The notes under the pieces were generated by a model that was given only the letters and a program-made list of their open reading frames with translations, had not been told where the DNA came from and made no database searches. The translations under genes and the position numbers were made by a program. From Schistosoma mansoni (Eukaryota; Platyhelminthes; Trematoda; Strigeidida; Schistosomatidae), in the NCBI RefSeq assembly GCF_000237925.1, contig NC_031495.1, positions 42,590,200-42,654,199 on the forward strand: a stretch of 64,000 nt of DNA, given 5' to 3'. Each line of letters starts with the position of its first letter. The stretch's first letter is position 1. Below are positions 10,019 to 23,300 of this stretch, piece after piece.

Positions 10019-12616
10019 ACTTCACCTCAGGTTGGCCGTTTATTTTACGTGCACGATTATCGCACCAACGCTAGGTACCTTGTGGATACGGGTGCCCAAG
10101 TTTCTGTCGTACCTATCGGTAACAGTAAGTCTCAAGCCACTATGCTTCGACTACGCGCTGCGAATGGCTCAGTCATTCCCACCTATGGTACACGACAACT
10201 TACGGTCAACCTGAGCAACCGACGACAGTATCTGTGGACGTTCATCATTGCCGATGTTCCCACAGCTATACTCGGTATCGATTTCCTACAGCACTATGAA
10301 TTGCTAGTCGATTCACGTAGGCTGCAGCTAATTGATACTTCGTCGAACAGCAACTTTATGGGCTCTAAAGCCCACACAAACGCGTACCGAATCACAGGTG
10401 TATTTCATTCGCGTGACGATTTATTCCACGTTTTATTTCAGAAATTCCCCAAATTAACTAAACCTTTCGAGGAAACTCCATTGGTGACCAATCGTGTGGT
10501 ACACCACATAGTCACCCGCGGACCACCAGTCACGGCAAGACCTCGCCGACTGGCACCGGACAAATTAGCTTTCGCTAAACGTGAGTTCGACAATTTACTA
10601 GCTACTGGTATTATTCGTCCTTCTCACAGTCCTTGGGCCTCACCTCTCCACATGGTTCGAAAAAAGGATGGGGTTAGTTGGAGACCATGCGGAGACTACC
10701 GAGCGTTAAACACAGCTACACGTTTCGATAGCTATCCCATCCCCCACATACATGACATCACGGCATCACTCAAGGGCACGACAATTTTTTCCAAGATCGA
10801 TCTGATACGAGCATATCATCAGATCCCAGTCGCTCTTGAAGATATAGAGAAAACTGCCATCACGACTCCTTTCGGTTTATTTGAGTTCCTACGAATGCCA
10901 TTTGGATTACGGAATGCTGCTCAAACTTTCCAAAGGTTTATCGATAGCATTGTACGAGACCTAGATTTTGTTCACGTCTATATTGATGACCTGCTAATCG
11001 CATCATCAAACGTAGATGAACATTATCAACACCTGACGCTACTATTCCTGCGCCTTTCGGATAATGGAATAATAGTCAACTCCGACAAGTGTGAACTCGG
11101 GAAGAAGGAAATAAAATTCTTAGGTTATGTTATTAAGCATGAGGGTATTCTACCTTGTGAGGATAAAGTACGTACTATAATGGAGTACACTGTACCGTCC
11201 ACACTCAAGGAACTGAAGGCATTTCTCGGTTTGGTCAACTTCTACCGACGCTTCATTTCGCACGCAGCAGAACAGTTACGACCGTTAACCGATTTACTTC
11301 GCGGTAATCCACGCAAACTGGAATGGAACGACGCCGCACGTACTGCATTTTCAGATATCAAAACGGCCCTAGCTCAAGCCACACTTCTCGTGCATCCTGA
11401 CCCATCAGCCACGCTTAGTATAGCGGTTGATGCATCGGATTTCGCCATAGGAGCCGTTATGCAACAGAATATCTCCGGTAGTTGGCAGCCCCTCGAATTT
11501 TTCTCACGACGCCTCACTCCCACGGAGACGAGATATAGCGCTTTTGGTCGCGAACTGCTAGCAGCCTACTGCGCCATCAAACATTTCCGGCACGCTGTAG
11601 AAGGTCGTAAGTTCATCTTATTCACCGACCATAAGCCCTTAACGTATGCTCTGCATACCAAGTCTGACCGCTACTCACCACGAGAGTGCAGACATTTGGA
11701 TTATATCTCCCAGTTCACGACAGACCTTCGTCACGTCAAAGGCGAGTCGAACTGTGTTGCTGATGCTTTATCACGTATCCAACTGAATGCAGTTACTTTG
11801 CCAGTGCTCGATCTACCTGCTATGGCCGCCGCCCAAGCAAACGATACTTCATGCACGGAAGCACAACAGTCTACGTCCCTTCAATGCCGGGAAGTACCCC
11901 TAGCTACTAGCTCTGGTACTATCCTATGCGATACTTCCACGGGCCTCCCTCGGCCCATCGTACCCTCCGCTTATCGCCGTCTCGTCTTTGATGCCCTTCA
12001 TGGTCTATCTCATCCTGGTATCGCAGCCACCCTACGCCTCATAGCTGCACGATACGTCTGGCCGTCAATGAATAAAGATGTCCGTATGTGGGTAAAACAA
12101 TGTTTACAATGTCAACGATCAAAAGTGCACAGGCACGTAGCTGCCCCTATTGGCACTTTCGCTACGCCTGATGCTCGCTTCGATCACGTTCACATAGACA
12201 TTGTAGGACCATTACCACCATCGCACGGGTATGATCACATACTCACATGCATTGATCGTTTCACAAGATGGCCCGAAGCTATTCCCATCACGTCTATTAC
12301 GGCGGAGACAGTTGCTCACCGCTTCGTAGAACGATGGATAGCTATGTACGGTTGTCCCTCGACTGTCACGACTGACCGAGGACAACAATTTGAGTCCGCA
12401 TTATTCTCCTCACTAACACGGCTGCTTGGTACGGAACGCATACGCACTACCGCCTACCATCCAGCATCAAACGGTTTAGTTGAACGGTTTCATCGCCAAC
12501 TTAAAAGTGCTCTTCGAGCACACGAAAACAACAATTGGTACGAAACCCTTCCGCTCGTCCTCCTGGGAATCAGAACGAGTCTAAAGGCAGAGACTATACC
12601 ATATTATATTGATTAA
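9980..12616 (+). CDS. Pol (PR-RT-RH-IN), element 1, 3'-truncated
   Basis: This is the enzyme polyprotein, entered by -1 frameshift from gag, with about 878 codons to the TAA at 12614. In order: aspartic protease with VDTGAQVS; reverse transcriptase with [14 protein letters not shown] and the catalytic YIDDLL; RNase H with [11 protein letters not shown] and FTDHKPL; integrase with an HGLSH...CLQC zinc finger and catalytic [14 protein letters not shown] and NGLVERFH (D, D, E). It reverse-transcribes and inserts the element. Compared with element 2, the frame leaves homology just after SLKAE and runs into unrelated sequence before the gap. The integrase C-terminal part is therefore missing here and resumes in broken frames after 13005. 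Confidence 0.92.
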   Translation, partial: LLSRRVNAAVLAGTSPQVGRLFYVHDYRTNARYLVDTGAQVSVVPIGNSKSQATMLRLRAANGSVIPTYGTRQLTVNLSNRRQYLWTFIIADVPTAILGIDFLQHYELLVDSRRLQLIDTSSNSNFMGSKAHTNAYRITGVFHSRDDLFHVLFQKFPKLTKPFEETPLVTNRVVHHIVTRGPPVTARPRRLAPDKLAFAKREFDNLLATGIIRPSHSPWASPLHMVRKKDGVSWRPCGDYRALNTATRFDSYPIPHIHDITASLKGTTIFSKIDLIRAYHQIPVALEDIEKTAITTPFGLFEFLRMPFGLRNAAQTFQRFIDSIVRDLDFVHVYIDDLLIASSNVDEHYQHLTLLFLRLSDNGIIVNSDKCELGKKEIKFLGYVIKHEGILPCEDKVRTIMEYTVPSTLKELKAFLGLVNFYRRFISHAAEQLRPLTDLLRGNPRKLEWNDAARTAFSDIKTALAQATLLVHPDPSATLSIAVDASDFAIGAVMQQNISGSWQPLEFFSRRLTPTETRYSAFGRELLAAYCAIKHFRHAVEGRKFILFTDHKPLTYALHTKSDRYSPRECRHLDYISQFTTDLRHVKGESNCVADALSRIQLNAVTLPVLDLPAMAAAQANDTSCTEAQQSTSLQCREVPLATSSGTILCDTSTGLPRPIVPSAYRRLVFDALHGLSHPGIAATLRLIAARYVWPSMNKDVRMWVKQCLQCQRSKVHRHVAAPIGTFATPDARFDHVHIDIVGPLPPSHGYDHILTCIDRFTRWPEAIPITSITAETVAHRFVERWIAMYGCPSTVTTDRGQQFESALFSSLTRLLGTERIRTTAYHPASNGLVERFHRQLKSALRAHENNNWYETLPLVLLGIRTSLKAETIPYYID

Positions 12617-12790
12617 TTAGGTGGAATGTGGTGATAGAAGACGATAACTACAGCAACACCATATAATCTTTGTTATTTCTACATTCAACTGAGGTCAACT
12701 GACAGAGATTCCAAATCACACTATCAGATAATGTACTCTATTGTTGTTTATTGAGTAAGGTGTAGATGATTAGTGGAATTCAAATCGGAA
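12595..12790. other. Foreign segment interrupting integrase, before gap
   Basis: This AT-rich sequence has no counterpart in the equivalent place of element 2. It begins where pol homology ends and runs into the N gap. It could be the left part of an inserted repeat or a misjoin. Confidence 0.6.
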
Positions 12791-12990
12791 NNNNNNNNNN
12801 NNNNNNNNNNNNNNNNNNNNNNNNNNNNNNNNNNNNNNNNNNNNNNNNNNNNNNNNNNNNNNNNNNNNNNNNNNNNNNNNNNNNNNNNNNNNNNNNNNNN
12901 NNNNNNNNNNNNNNNNNNNNNNNNNNNNNNNNNNNNNNNNNNNNNNNNNNNNNNNNNNNNNNNNNNNNNNNNNNNNNNNNNNNNNNNNNN
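12791..12990. other. Assembly gap (200 N)
   Basis: Exactly 200 N, so a placeholder. Real length is unknown. Confidence 0.99.
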
Positions 12991-13004
12991 GAAGAGTTTT
13001 TTTT

Positions 13005-13470
13005 CCTGGTTCCCATGTTTTCATAGAAGTGGATTCGGTACGCAAACCTTTACAACACCCTTCCGAAGGACCTTTTCACGGGGATTTCCGGTCACGAAAA
13101 GACCTTCAAGGTTGATCGACGGGGCCGCATCGAAACAGTCAGCATTGATTGTCTCAAGCCAGCACACGTCGATGACAGTGCAATACTTGATAAGCCGAGA
13201 CCCAATGTTGGACTTATCAGAGCTTCTAGCGGGATTTCTACATCTACTTCGGATTCCACGCTAGATGCACCTGAGACCTCATTCTCACGTCCCAGTCAAC
13301 AGCACGTGTCATCTGCCCCGTCTACGGACAAGACTTCCGTCTCACGTCCAGACCTGCAGACCACACCGCCCTTGACTGCGGATGAGATTGCAGGCTCACG
13401 AGGTTCGAACGAGACTACCGTCTCACGTTCCGGTCGCCGAGTACGCTTACCCGTACGCTTTCGCGACTAA
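13005..13470 (+). pseudogene. Integrase C-terminal remainder of element 1
   Basis: The sequence resumes similarity to the end of the element 2 pol. There is a PLQHPSEGPF-like stretch matching [10 protein letters not shown], then after a frame change FKVDRRGRIETVSIDCLKPAH, and finally SGRRVRLP before a TAA at 13468. At least one frameshift separates the first and second parts. The conserved SGRRVR[LF]P tail is shared with element 2 (near 44840) and with the relic near 16090. Confidence 0.75.
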
Positions 13471-14036
13471 CCTCATAACCAACTACGGATACAGTATAGG
13501 AATCTACCCCTATACTACACGAAAGCTACACTTTTCTCTTTTTCTTTCATTTTTTTGTTTACCTCGAGCCTACGCCTCCGACCATCGCTGTTCTGGTATC
13601 GTCGACTTCAGTCAACTTTCGCGAAAGCTGGCCTGATCACCCACGCTCTAGTCAACGCACTCAGTCGATCTCTCTGGCTCCAAATACGTATGGTATACAT
13701 TTGGTCCCGAACATCGTTATCCTGGTCGCATCTGGTTCCTTGGCTCAATCTGGTTTCGTCCTACGTCTGCAGCGTTTCTGGTCCGGACCTCTACGAACGC
13801 AACCTTCAGATTCTGGATACAAACCACTCTGGTGTAGCATGCTAATCCAAGCAATCAATACAGCACGTTCCTTCTGGTACCGTTCTACGTCAAAGACTTT
13901 TGGTGGCAACTCGAGGATCAACGATCACTCCCTGTTCTGCCAACGTTTTCGTCCTACAATTGCACGTTTCGCGATCAGTCCCACGAACGAAACCGCTACG
14001 TATCGAAAGTGTAAATCCTTTCTAGCGGGGGGCTCC
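13471..14036 (+). other. 3' untranslated part of element 1 with polypurine tract
   Basis: No frame here shows a domain. The G-run AGCGGGGGG at 14023-14032, just before the 3' LTR, fits a polypurine tract for plus-strand priming. Confidence 0.55.
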
Positions 14037-14393
14037 TGTAGTGACCGGCCAGTCTCGATAAGAACACGATTGGAATAATAGAAACAATTATTATTATTGT
14101 AACCAATTGTACCAGAGATTGTTTTACTGTATTTGTTTAACTGTATCCGTTTCACTTCTTGTTCCTTATACCGCCTGGTTTGGTTCGAGCTTGCTCACGC
14201 ACTGCTTGTTCGCTTGTACTCTTTGGCACGTCTCGGTATTATTTCGATACCACGAGATCGCCAATAAATATACTTGATCTGGACTAGTAAAGCCTTCTGG
14301 TTTACGGGCTATCAAGGGAACCAAGTCATATTTGTACGCGTAATCGAATAGTAGTGGTGATCATAGTCCGTCCACGACTCGACATCCACTACA
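14037..14393 (+). repeat. 3' LTR of element 1
   Basis: Identical by eye to 8566-8922 over 357 bp. It is followed by the duplicated target AACT. Confidence 0.95.
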
Positions 14394-14397
14394 AACT

Positions 14398-14560
14398 CAA
14401 CGAGGTAGATATCTGATGTAAGCACGGGAGCCTAAAACTCAGCACAGGGAAGTGAGGCCGGTAATGTGTTCAAGACACGTCTGTCAGAACAAAACCAAAG
14501 TTTTACGAGAACACACTGCCAAAACTCACATCAGAGACTGACCTTGAGGTGCATTACTCG
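14398..14560. other. Flank of element 1
   Basis: No gene recognised. Confidence 0.4.
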
Positions 14561-14562
14561 CA

Positions 14563-14850
14563 CAATCTAAACATATCTCAACATGTCCCCAATAAAGCAT
14601 CTAAAATGAATAAATTGTTTAACTCCATTCCTCGTAACCTCTTTCAAAATTGATCTAGAACCATTCTTTGCAAAATATGTGTAAGATCTATCTTTGAATA
14701 TTGTTCGCTCTTATCTTCAAACTTACATCTATCAGATATACTGACGGTGGAAGGGATACGACGGGGTTCTACTCGCAAAACATTTAAGACTGGTTCACTA
14801 ATTCACTATCGTCCCCGATGTCATATCCTGGGACTTGAACCCCAGTGGAA
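14563..14850 (+). pseudogene. Non-LTR reverse transcriptase thumb relic
   Basis: One frame with a single stop reads like the segment just after the RT core of CR1/jockey-type elements: a FNSIPRNLF-like start, ICVRSIFEYCSLLSSNL (compare the usual YVRPxLEYCxxxWSP), then VEGIRRGSTRKTF and YRPRCHILGLEPQ. It is short and broken, without catalytic residues. The assignment rests on this pattern only. Confidence 0.5.
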
Positions 14851-16055
14851 AATAAGGCATGGGTTCAGTTTGATTCTCTACTCCAAGCTCCTAAAAATTT
14901 TGCTCACTCCACCAGTGGGCTAGTAAGCGAAAACCGTACAAGTGTTAATGTCAAGGCAATAGCTATCCGTGAAACTTGGCTTATCGTGACATCACTGATA
15001 AGGAATCTTTCGCTGGTGGCTTCCAAGAGTCTCACAATGAAGGATATACCACTGCCAGTGGTTAGGTCGCGTTTTATAGATACATCTTCAGAATTCACTA
15101 GACTCCATTTTCCACGGTAAGCCAACTGGATGTCTCACGATGTAGCATGAATGGTACATATGTTTCCTTTCTGGTAAGTATAGTTTTTAAAAAACATGGG
15201 ACCCATTCGACGCTCGTCTGGTTGTATGGAGGCAACAGTAACTAGAGGGCACACGTAAGACTTGACTTATATTTAGACGTTAGACGCATAATCACTGTGG
15301 CAGAAAAAGAAGACAATACAATGGGTTGAAAAATTGAAGCAATTAACCTGTTAATTATAGTCTTTACCCTCAGACTTCTCATATAACTGTTTATCGATAA
15401 CCTTTGTGTTCGATGTGATTGCCGATTGTTTTTCTGATCAGTTTTGCTGCTGGAAGGACCTGTGATTAACCAACCTGGTTTTAACATCAATAGTGAACAA
15501 GCTATACACAGTATCCATTCTCAGGTATCGGCCGATGATCTTATTCGTAAGACCATATTTAATATTTCCAGTTAGATTTGAAGCTCTTGTTGGCGTTGGT
15601 CCATTTTTAACCATTTCCTATTTGAAGAGTTACATGAGTTTCGGAAAGACATCAAAATTCAAGCCAGGGAGTAAAGTTAATAAATTTAACATTATTATCC
15701 TTTAAAACACACTGGTTGAATTTTCAAGGCTTTTTCCTAAGCAAGCTACGTGAAACTGCATATCTGGAGAATTTCATAAAGAAGTATGCTCTAACCGACA
15801 TACGTGTTAAATACGTTGCAGTGCAAAAGAAGACCTACTGAAAGATGTCACATGTATCCGACAGAGCTTTGACATGCGTTTTGCTAACATGCAACAACAG
15901 AGAAACAGTTTTTGCAAAACGATTATCTGGATCTTTTTGGAAAAATGTGAATGCATACATATATAAGTGAGCATATTCCAAAAAGTGTTCGCATTTTGAT
16001 TTGACACAAAAATACAAAGAAATCGAGACAAAATGTGTTATGTAGTGTCCTATGT
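14851..16055. other. No gene recognised
   Basis: Short frames on both strands without recognisable domains. This is the flank of the minus-strand Ty3 relic. Confidence 0.4.
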
Positions 16056-16059
16056 GCAG

Positions 16060-19000
16060 CAATCATTTAAGTGTTCCGGAAACCTTACTCTTTTTCTGGA
16101 ACGCGTTGTCTCTAGTCAGTTGTCGGATACCAACGAAGTGTCATCGTAATTGTTGATTATCGGATGAGGTATCGCAATTGTGAGACCTTCCTCCTTTAAT
16201 TGTACCGAAAGAAAATCGACATGATTAGGGTTTCCTTCTAAATACGCGGCATTGAGACGATCTATGCTGATGCTATCGTTAGTTCTGTTCTTATCGATAA
16301 TATACTACTCAGGTTAACGCTGAAGGACCTTGAAGGTTCCTTCGCATGACGTTTCCAGAGGTCAATGTGATGAGTCGCGACATGTAAAGACGTATGTACT
16401 ACATCGTAGGGCAGGTTGAACGAACACATCAGTTTACTGCGGTCGAGTGGAAACAGGTTTAGCTGAACTCATTACGTTTTTAAGCCCGCTTGTTCAGGAG
16501 TTAAGATCCATATTCATTAAAGAAGATGAAGGATCCACAAATTCTCCTGGAAGTTGAATAGTCGTTCCATAAACGAGTTGAGCTGCGGTATATCCAATAT
16601 CAGGTTTCACTGCATTGAGAATACCAAGTAAGGCGAGCTGAAGAGCGTTGGTCCACTATGAAACGTTTGCAGCTGATGGGGGAGCTTTTAGCTGTCGGTG
16701 AAGGTGTTCTACCAACCCGTTTGCTCGTGGGTGGTAGGCGGTCGTTCGGAATCATGTGGTTCCCGATAGTGTAGTCAGTCAACGGAAAAGTTCAAATTCC
16801 AACTGGCGTCCACGGTCTGTAGTGCTAGTTGAAGGGCAGCCTGAAGTTTGTTACATACATTTCGACGAGTGCTAGGGCCACTGTTTCAGCAGTAATGTCC
16901 TTGATAGGTAGTGCTTCTGGCCATTGAGTGAAACGGTCTACGCGGGTTAAAAGATAATAGCATTCATTTGAATCTGGTAAGGGTCCTACCAAATTTTGAT
17001 CATCATTAGTGGCTTTATTCAATATTATATTTTTATTACAGTATAGAATTCTCAGTGCAAAGTATTTCAACAAGTTTCCTTTTTTGTTTCGTGATCGATC
17101 CTTGCGATAAATACTGAGTGGTCGTCTGTTAGAGGTTAGCAGTTAAGGAATTGACGTGTGAATAATATATATTATTTTCCATCATAATGCCGGCAACAAC
17201 GATGTCTGTGATTGGGCTCTCTTGTAACTTGTACAGAGAAATGTCGTGAACTTTTCACAAACGCGCCTCGACAGGTTATGAGACTAATAAAGACTATGTG
17301 TTAAAACAAACAAGAAAACAGATAAGTCGTTAAAATATCTAGATGGCAGGAACGGGTGGTCTAGATACCTGCTCCCATCTGTTTAGTACGTTATTTCAGG
17401 GTTGTCGAGGATAACTCATGCTGAAGATCAGCGTCTTCTTTCTGAAGCTGGACGAGTTTAAGAAGGTCGATTCCTTGGGAACTGTTCAAGGAAGTTATAC
17501 GAGACGAAGCGTCCTCAACTACATTGTTTGCTCCAGAAATATGCTGTATATCTGAAGTAAACTTCTTAATGTAGTCAACTTATCGAGACTCTCGATGGGA
17601 TTATTTGTACGAAAATGAACTTAAGGAGAAGGTAAGAGGTTCGCAATCGGTGACAAGAGTAAATTCGCGTCCTTTAACAGAAAGTACCGCGCAGCACATG
17701 ACCTGGAGTTCCCTACAGAAGGCGCTGTTCCTCTATTCTGTATCTAGCACCCATCTAGCGAAGAATGCCAAAGGATTTTAGGTATTGTAATGCCGTGCTT
17801 CTCTAACCGTTCGCCTCGATAACCGTTATAATACAAATCTTAACTGTGAATAAAATCAGAAGGCAAAGAGAAGCGGCAGCTACAGTTTATTGTCAAATGA
17901 CGCAGGCCAGAAAGTTATGAGCACATGAGTAAATATCACCCTACCCACAAACATGACATGCATTGGAGATGGCGGGTAAGCCAACTCACTTTTTGTCAAG
18001 CGTTAATCAATATTTGTAGTCAGACAAGAATAAATGACAGTCATGTGATACATAGGAAAGAAGTGTACACACATTCGCTCATATGAAGAATGGTCAGGGT
18101 TAATAAGTGAATGACTAACAAGGTGAAAACCTGACTCATGATGGATAGGTGACTCGACTTGCCTACAAGTTAGAATAAGGTATAAGGGCTTAACATATCA
18201 ACCGATACTAGAGTGTGGCTAACCCATTGACGTGAGACTCCTCGAGTTGCCAAGTCGGGTGCGTCTAATGCTGTACTTATCGATGGTTCGGCGTTCTGGT
18301 GTGCGAGCAACGTTGTTTTGCCGATAAGTACCTGAAATATGGAGAATATTCCTTTCGTGAAAACGTATATATTGATGTCTCGATCCTGGAGATGATATTC
18401 TCAGTCTGAACGTGCGATCGAGCAGTCATCTTCATATGAGTGTACGAAGTTGTGACCTCCAGAGACATCGTTAATGAATCTCGAGATGTTTGTGCAGGAT
18501 TTCTTAGAATGAAAGGTATACTTGAAAGTTCGTGGAGTTCAAGAGAAGTGATGATAGCGGTCTCAGAAATGTCGTCCGCAACCACGGAAATTCGTACAAA
18601 AAATAGTTGTACCTTTCAAGGAAGTCGTCGAATCTTGAATGTTCGACGACGGTAACGATTTGTTTTCGCATTCAGTCGCCGATAGTCACCAGTTGAATGT
18701 CAAACATTTCTATCCTTTTGAAGGACCATGAGCAAGGGGAATGCTCACGAGCTATTTGATTTCCGAATGATTCCTAGATCTATCAAGTGGTTGAATTCGT
18801 TTTTAGCCAACCTCAGTTTTTCGGGAGCTAATTGGCTCACTTTCGGTCCTGTAGTCGTGATGTGAGGTGTAACATTGATGGCTACAAATGGCAATCTCGG
18901 CTGCATTTGGTACAGATCAGGTTGCTTAACGAGTATCCGTTGATAGAATGAGTCGATTATATGTCATACAATGAAGCTAAACAAACAAACAATTTAGTAT

Positions 19001-20150
19001 TTTGAAATATAACCTGCGTTTGGACGTTTCAGTATGTAGATTATGGTATTGCAGCGTGTCTATACTAATAACTGGCACAGAAGCATCTGCAACAACGAAG
19101 ATGAAGTGAATGGGTTTGACTAAACCCACGTTTAGGTATACATATCACTTACAGTGTGTGGCAATCGATTTCCCGTTTGCCGCCTGTAAGTTGAAAATCA
19201 GTTCTTGCAGTCTGTCGTTGGAATTCGTTGGGAGAACACTAACCTATTCGCCAGTGTGAAAGAGGTAGCGAAATTTCGTCATCACATCACTGACGTATAA
19301 CATATGGCTATGTTTGCCGTCTGCGGTTTCCGTTAATTAGTGACAGCTAGGAAGTTTCCCGACAAATTCTTTTTGTCGGTTGGTTTTGGGACTTGAGAAA
19401 CTGCAAGGTTTTCTACAATTTCGCGATTTTCTGTGGTGATTATGATACTTGTACCAATCAGGACTATCTGTCTCTCGTGATCTAGAGACAGATTTTTTTC
19501 GTGAAGTACTCCTCTGAGTAGCTTGGAGTGTCTACGGCTGTGATGCATATTAAGGTGGCGTGTCAGAGTACGAAACAGTTCTGTAACGTCATTTCGCGTC
19601 GTTTGAGGTTTTTATCTGACTGAAAATACCTCGGCGTTAGAAATTCTTTCGACCTCAATAATCCGGTCGGCCTGTTGAACCAGCTTGTCCAATGTGTTAT
19701 TTTAAAGTGAAACCTGTTGGGGAGGCTTAGACTGGAAAATCTATCCAAACAGACCATCGTCAAAGGTTCGTTAGCCAACGACGTCTCATCCGTAGCAACG
19801 TGTCTGTTGCTGAGCCCAGTTGCAGCACCATGTCGTTGGAGAGTTGGTCCAATCCCTGTCGATCGGTTAGGTCTCCGCGCTTATGAACAACCCTCTTCAA
19901 GGTGTCGTAAGTTTCCGAAACATCACCAGTAAAGTAAGTGTTACTAACCTTTTAAAATCACGCGGTAGTGTCTTCACTACTATGAGGGATTGTGCACGTT
20001 GGTCTGTCACGCCGTACTCGTGGGAGTCAGCTCCTGTGTCGCGGAAAGAGGCTTCAATATTGTTGGCTCAGAATGGCATGAGGCGAAAGAGGTCTAATTA
20101 TAAATGGCTTTGGCACCCGTCTCGTCATGTTGGAGATGTATAGAATTATA
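16060..20150 (-). pseudogene. Decayed Boudicca-like gag-pol (minus strand)
   Basis: Reading the minus strand from about 20150 down, the order matches element 2. Gag comes first, with ANNIE and VVKTLPRDFKR near the start and SNAEVF later. Then come RT fragments (18585-18277; AITSLELHELS against [12 protein letters not shown]), an RNase H/integrase linker (about 17380-17640), integrase (17073-16825; [24 protein letters not shown]), and the C-terminal RVRFPEHL near 16080. Many stops and shifts are present. The integrase zinc-finger part is replaced by unrelated sequence at about 17000-17370, and another unrelated block sits at about 17830-18230. No flanking LTRs were found, so it is an old truncated copy. 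Confidence 0.85.
17000..17370. other. Unrelated block inside the minus-strand Ty3 relic
   Basis: AT-rich sequence occupies the place where element 2 encodes the integrase zinc finger. It could be an inserted repeat plus a deletion. No ends are obvious. Confidence 0.4.
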
Positions 20151-20364
20151 GTCTACTTCGTTATTAGTACTGCTCTAATAATTGACCTGATCAAAAACAT
20201 TGTAGATTTTGTCATGATCTAATCTGCAAGATCTTACGTGGAAGTCACACCATTGTCTACACTAACTCGTCTTATCGTAATCACCACCAATATATGATTG
20301 AGAACACATTTACGCTAGAGATAATACAATATATTTAATATAAATAATAGAGATAAGTTACACA

Positions 20365-23300
20365 AGAATGACCACGCCTGCAAGGTCAAGCCGTGGCATC
20401 CGATGAATTTAATTGAGTTCATTCCTCCCGCATTTTCCATTGGTGGGTTGTTCTCCGCCCGTAGCTCCTCCGGGGCTACTGCCGGTCCCAAGCCCGGGTA
20501 GAGGGGGAGGGTTGGGCATGGGGTTAGCGACCCCATCCCGTAGAAAACCAACTCTCTAAAAAACGCTAATCAGAAAAAAACATTCAAACTACTTAAACGC
20601 TGCCACGGGAGTTGAGGGAATGATTATGATGTCTCATGATGAGAGCCGAGTTCCTTCGGAGGTCATGAGGCCGATACACCTTCTAACAACCAGAGCAACA
20701 ATTTTTATAGGTACATGGAATGTCCAGGACAATGTGGGAAACCGGAAGAGTCTTACAAATTGCTGCAGAAATGAGAACATACAACCTAGAGGTGCTGGGA
20801 ATCAGTGAAACACATTGGATGCTGGTTGGACAACAACGAATATCTCCAGGGGAACTTCTGTTATACTCCAGTCATGAAGATGAAAGTTCCCCACATATAC
20901 AAGGAGTGGCATTGATGCTGTCCAGAAAAGAACAAAATGCACTAATAGAATGGGAATCTCATAGACCAAGGATCATCGAAGCCTCCTTCAAAACAAAGAG
21001 AGAGGGCATTACAATGAACGCCATCCAATGCTATGCGCCTACCAACCACTACAATGAAGACGTTAAAGATCAATTCTACGATAGGCTGCAGTCAATTGTC
21101 AAGAAGTGCACAACAAAGAACTTGACCATTCTGATGTGAGACCTAAATGTCAAGGTTGGAATGGACAACACTGGATACAAAGATGTCATGAAACGACATG
21201 GACTGGGAGAAGGGCACAAAGATGGTTAGAGATTTGCAAACCTATATGTCTTCAATAAACTGATCATAGGCGGCAATATATTCCCACATAAACGCATCCA
21301 CAAAGCCACATAGACTTCACCGTACCATACCACATAGAACCGAATCGACCATATCTGCATCAACAAAAAGTTCAGGAGGACGATGGGGGATGTGAGAACC
21401 AGAAGAGGAGCTGATATAGCATCAGATCATCATTTGCTGGTCGCCAAAATGAAACTAAAACTTAGGAAGCATAGACAACGGGGCGGATAACATCACAAAA
21501 GTTTAATACGGCCTTTCTTCGAGATACCGACAAACTCAACAAAGTCAAGATAGCCCTCAGCAACAGGTTCCAGGCCTTTCATGATCTACTCAATGGAGAG
21601 GGAACTACTATGGAGAACAACTGGAAAGGTATCAAGGAGGCAATCATTTCAACATATCAGAAGGTTCTGGGCCACAAGAAGCACCATCACAAGGAATGGA
21701 TCACAGTTGATACACTGCATAAAATTCAAGAAAGGAGGAACAAGAAGGCAGAAATCAATAGCAGACGGACAAGAGCAGAAAAAGCCAAGGTGCGAGCCGA
21801 ATACACAGAAGTAAACAAGCAAGTGAAGAGGAGCATCAGAACCGACAAACGTAAATATGTGGAAGATTTAGCAATGACGGAGGAAAAGGTTTCAAGAGAA
21901 GGAAACATGAGACAACTGCATGATACAACAAAGAGACTCGCTAGAAATTACCGTAAATCAGAACGACCAGTGAAAAGCATAGAAGGCAATTTAATCACCA
22001 ACATTGAAGAACAACGAAACAGGTGGGTAGAGCACTCTAAAGAACTCTTGAATCGACCAGCTCCACTAAACCCACCCAACATCGAAGTGGCACCCACAGA
22101 CCTCCCAATCGATGTTGGCCCACCAATAATTGAAGAGATCAGCATGGCCATCGGACTAATCAAGAGCGACAAAGAAGCGGGACCAGACAACATTCCAGCA
22201 GAGGCACTGAAGGCAGAAGTAGCAGCAACTGTAAAGATACTTCACATTCTCTTCAGCATCGTTTGGGATGAAGAACAAGTACCAACAGACTGGAAAGAAG
22301 GACTTCTGATCAAAATACCAAAGAGAGGCGATCTCAGCAAGTGTGATAACTATAGGGGCATCACTCTTCTCTCAATACCAGGAAACGTCTTCAACAGGGT
22401 ATTGTTGGACAGAACGAAGGACTCCGTAGACGCCCAACTTTGAGACTAACAGGTTGGATTCCGTAAGGATCGATCGTGTGCAGACCAAATCGCAGCTCTA
22501 AGGATCATTGTGGAACAATAGAACAATTTAATTCATCACTCTACATCAACTTTATTGACTGCGAGAAAGCATTTGATAGCGTGGACAGAACAACACTATG
22601 GAGGCTTCTTCGACACTACGGCGTGCCTGAGAATATAGTCGATATCATACGGAATTCCTATGATGGATCAAATAGCCAAATTATCCATGGAGGACAGCTC
22701 ACTGACTCGTTCGAGGTAAAGACCGGTGTCAGACAAGGTTGCTTACGCTCACCCTTTCTCTTTCTCCTGGTGATCGACTGGATCATGAGGACGTCAACAT
22801 GTGGAGAGAAGCACGGGATGCAGTTGACAGCTAGGATGCAGCTGGAAGATTTAAACTTCGCAGATGATCTGGCTCCTCTATCACACACGCAACAACAAAT
22901 GCATGAGAAGACGACCAGTGTAGTAGTAGCCTCAGCAGCAGTAGTTCTCAATATACACAAAGGGAAAAGCAAAACTCTCCGATACAATACAACATGCATC
23001 AATCAAATTACACTTAACGGAGAAGCTTTGGAGGATGTGGGAACCTTTACATATCTGGGCGGCATCATTGATGAACACGGTGGATCTGATGCAGATGTGA
23101 GGGCAAGGATCGGCAAAGCAAGTGCAGTATATTTACAACTGAAGAACATGTGGAACTCAAAACAATTATCAACCAACACCAAGATCAGAACTTTCAATAC
23201 AAATGTCAAGACAGTTCTATTGTATGGGGCGGAAACTTGGAGAACTACGAAAGCCATCATCCATAAGATACAGATGTTTATTAACAGTTGTCCACGCAAA

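Larger units (their letters stand above)
8566..14393 (+). mobile_element. Ty3-type LTR retrotransposon, CsRn1/Kabuki-like (element 1)
   Basis: The ends are direct 357-bp LTRs at 8566-8922 and 14037-14393 that I find identical by eye, each beginning TGTAGT and ending ACTACA. A 4-bp target duplication AACT sits at 8562-8565 and 14394-14397. A primer-binding site follows the 5' LTR, and a G-run polypurine tract precedes the 3' LTR. Inside are gag with a CHCC motif and pol in the order protease, reverse transcriptase, RNase H, integrase, which is Ty3 order. The CHCC gag motif is a known hallmark of the CsRn1/Boudicca clade in flukes. The integrase C-terminus is damaged near 12595-13000, next to an assembly gap, so this copy is probably not autonomous despite its young LTRs. 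Confidence 0.93.

Noticed and set aside
12766-13264. Open frames spanning the first N run
   Set aside because: They are open only because N cannot encode a stop.
13382-14078. Overlapping plus-strand frames in the 3' part of element 1
   Set aside because: They lie in the non-coding end of the element, lack domains and are not matched in element 2.
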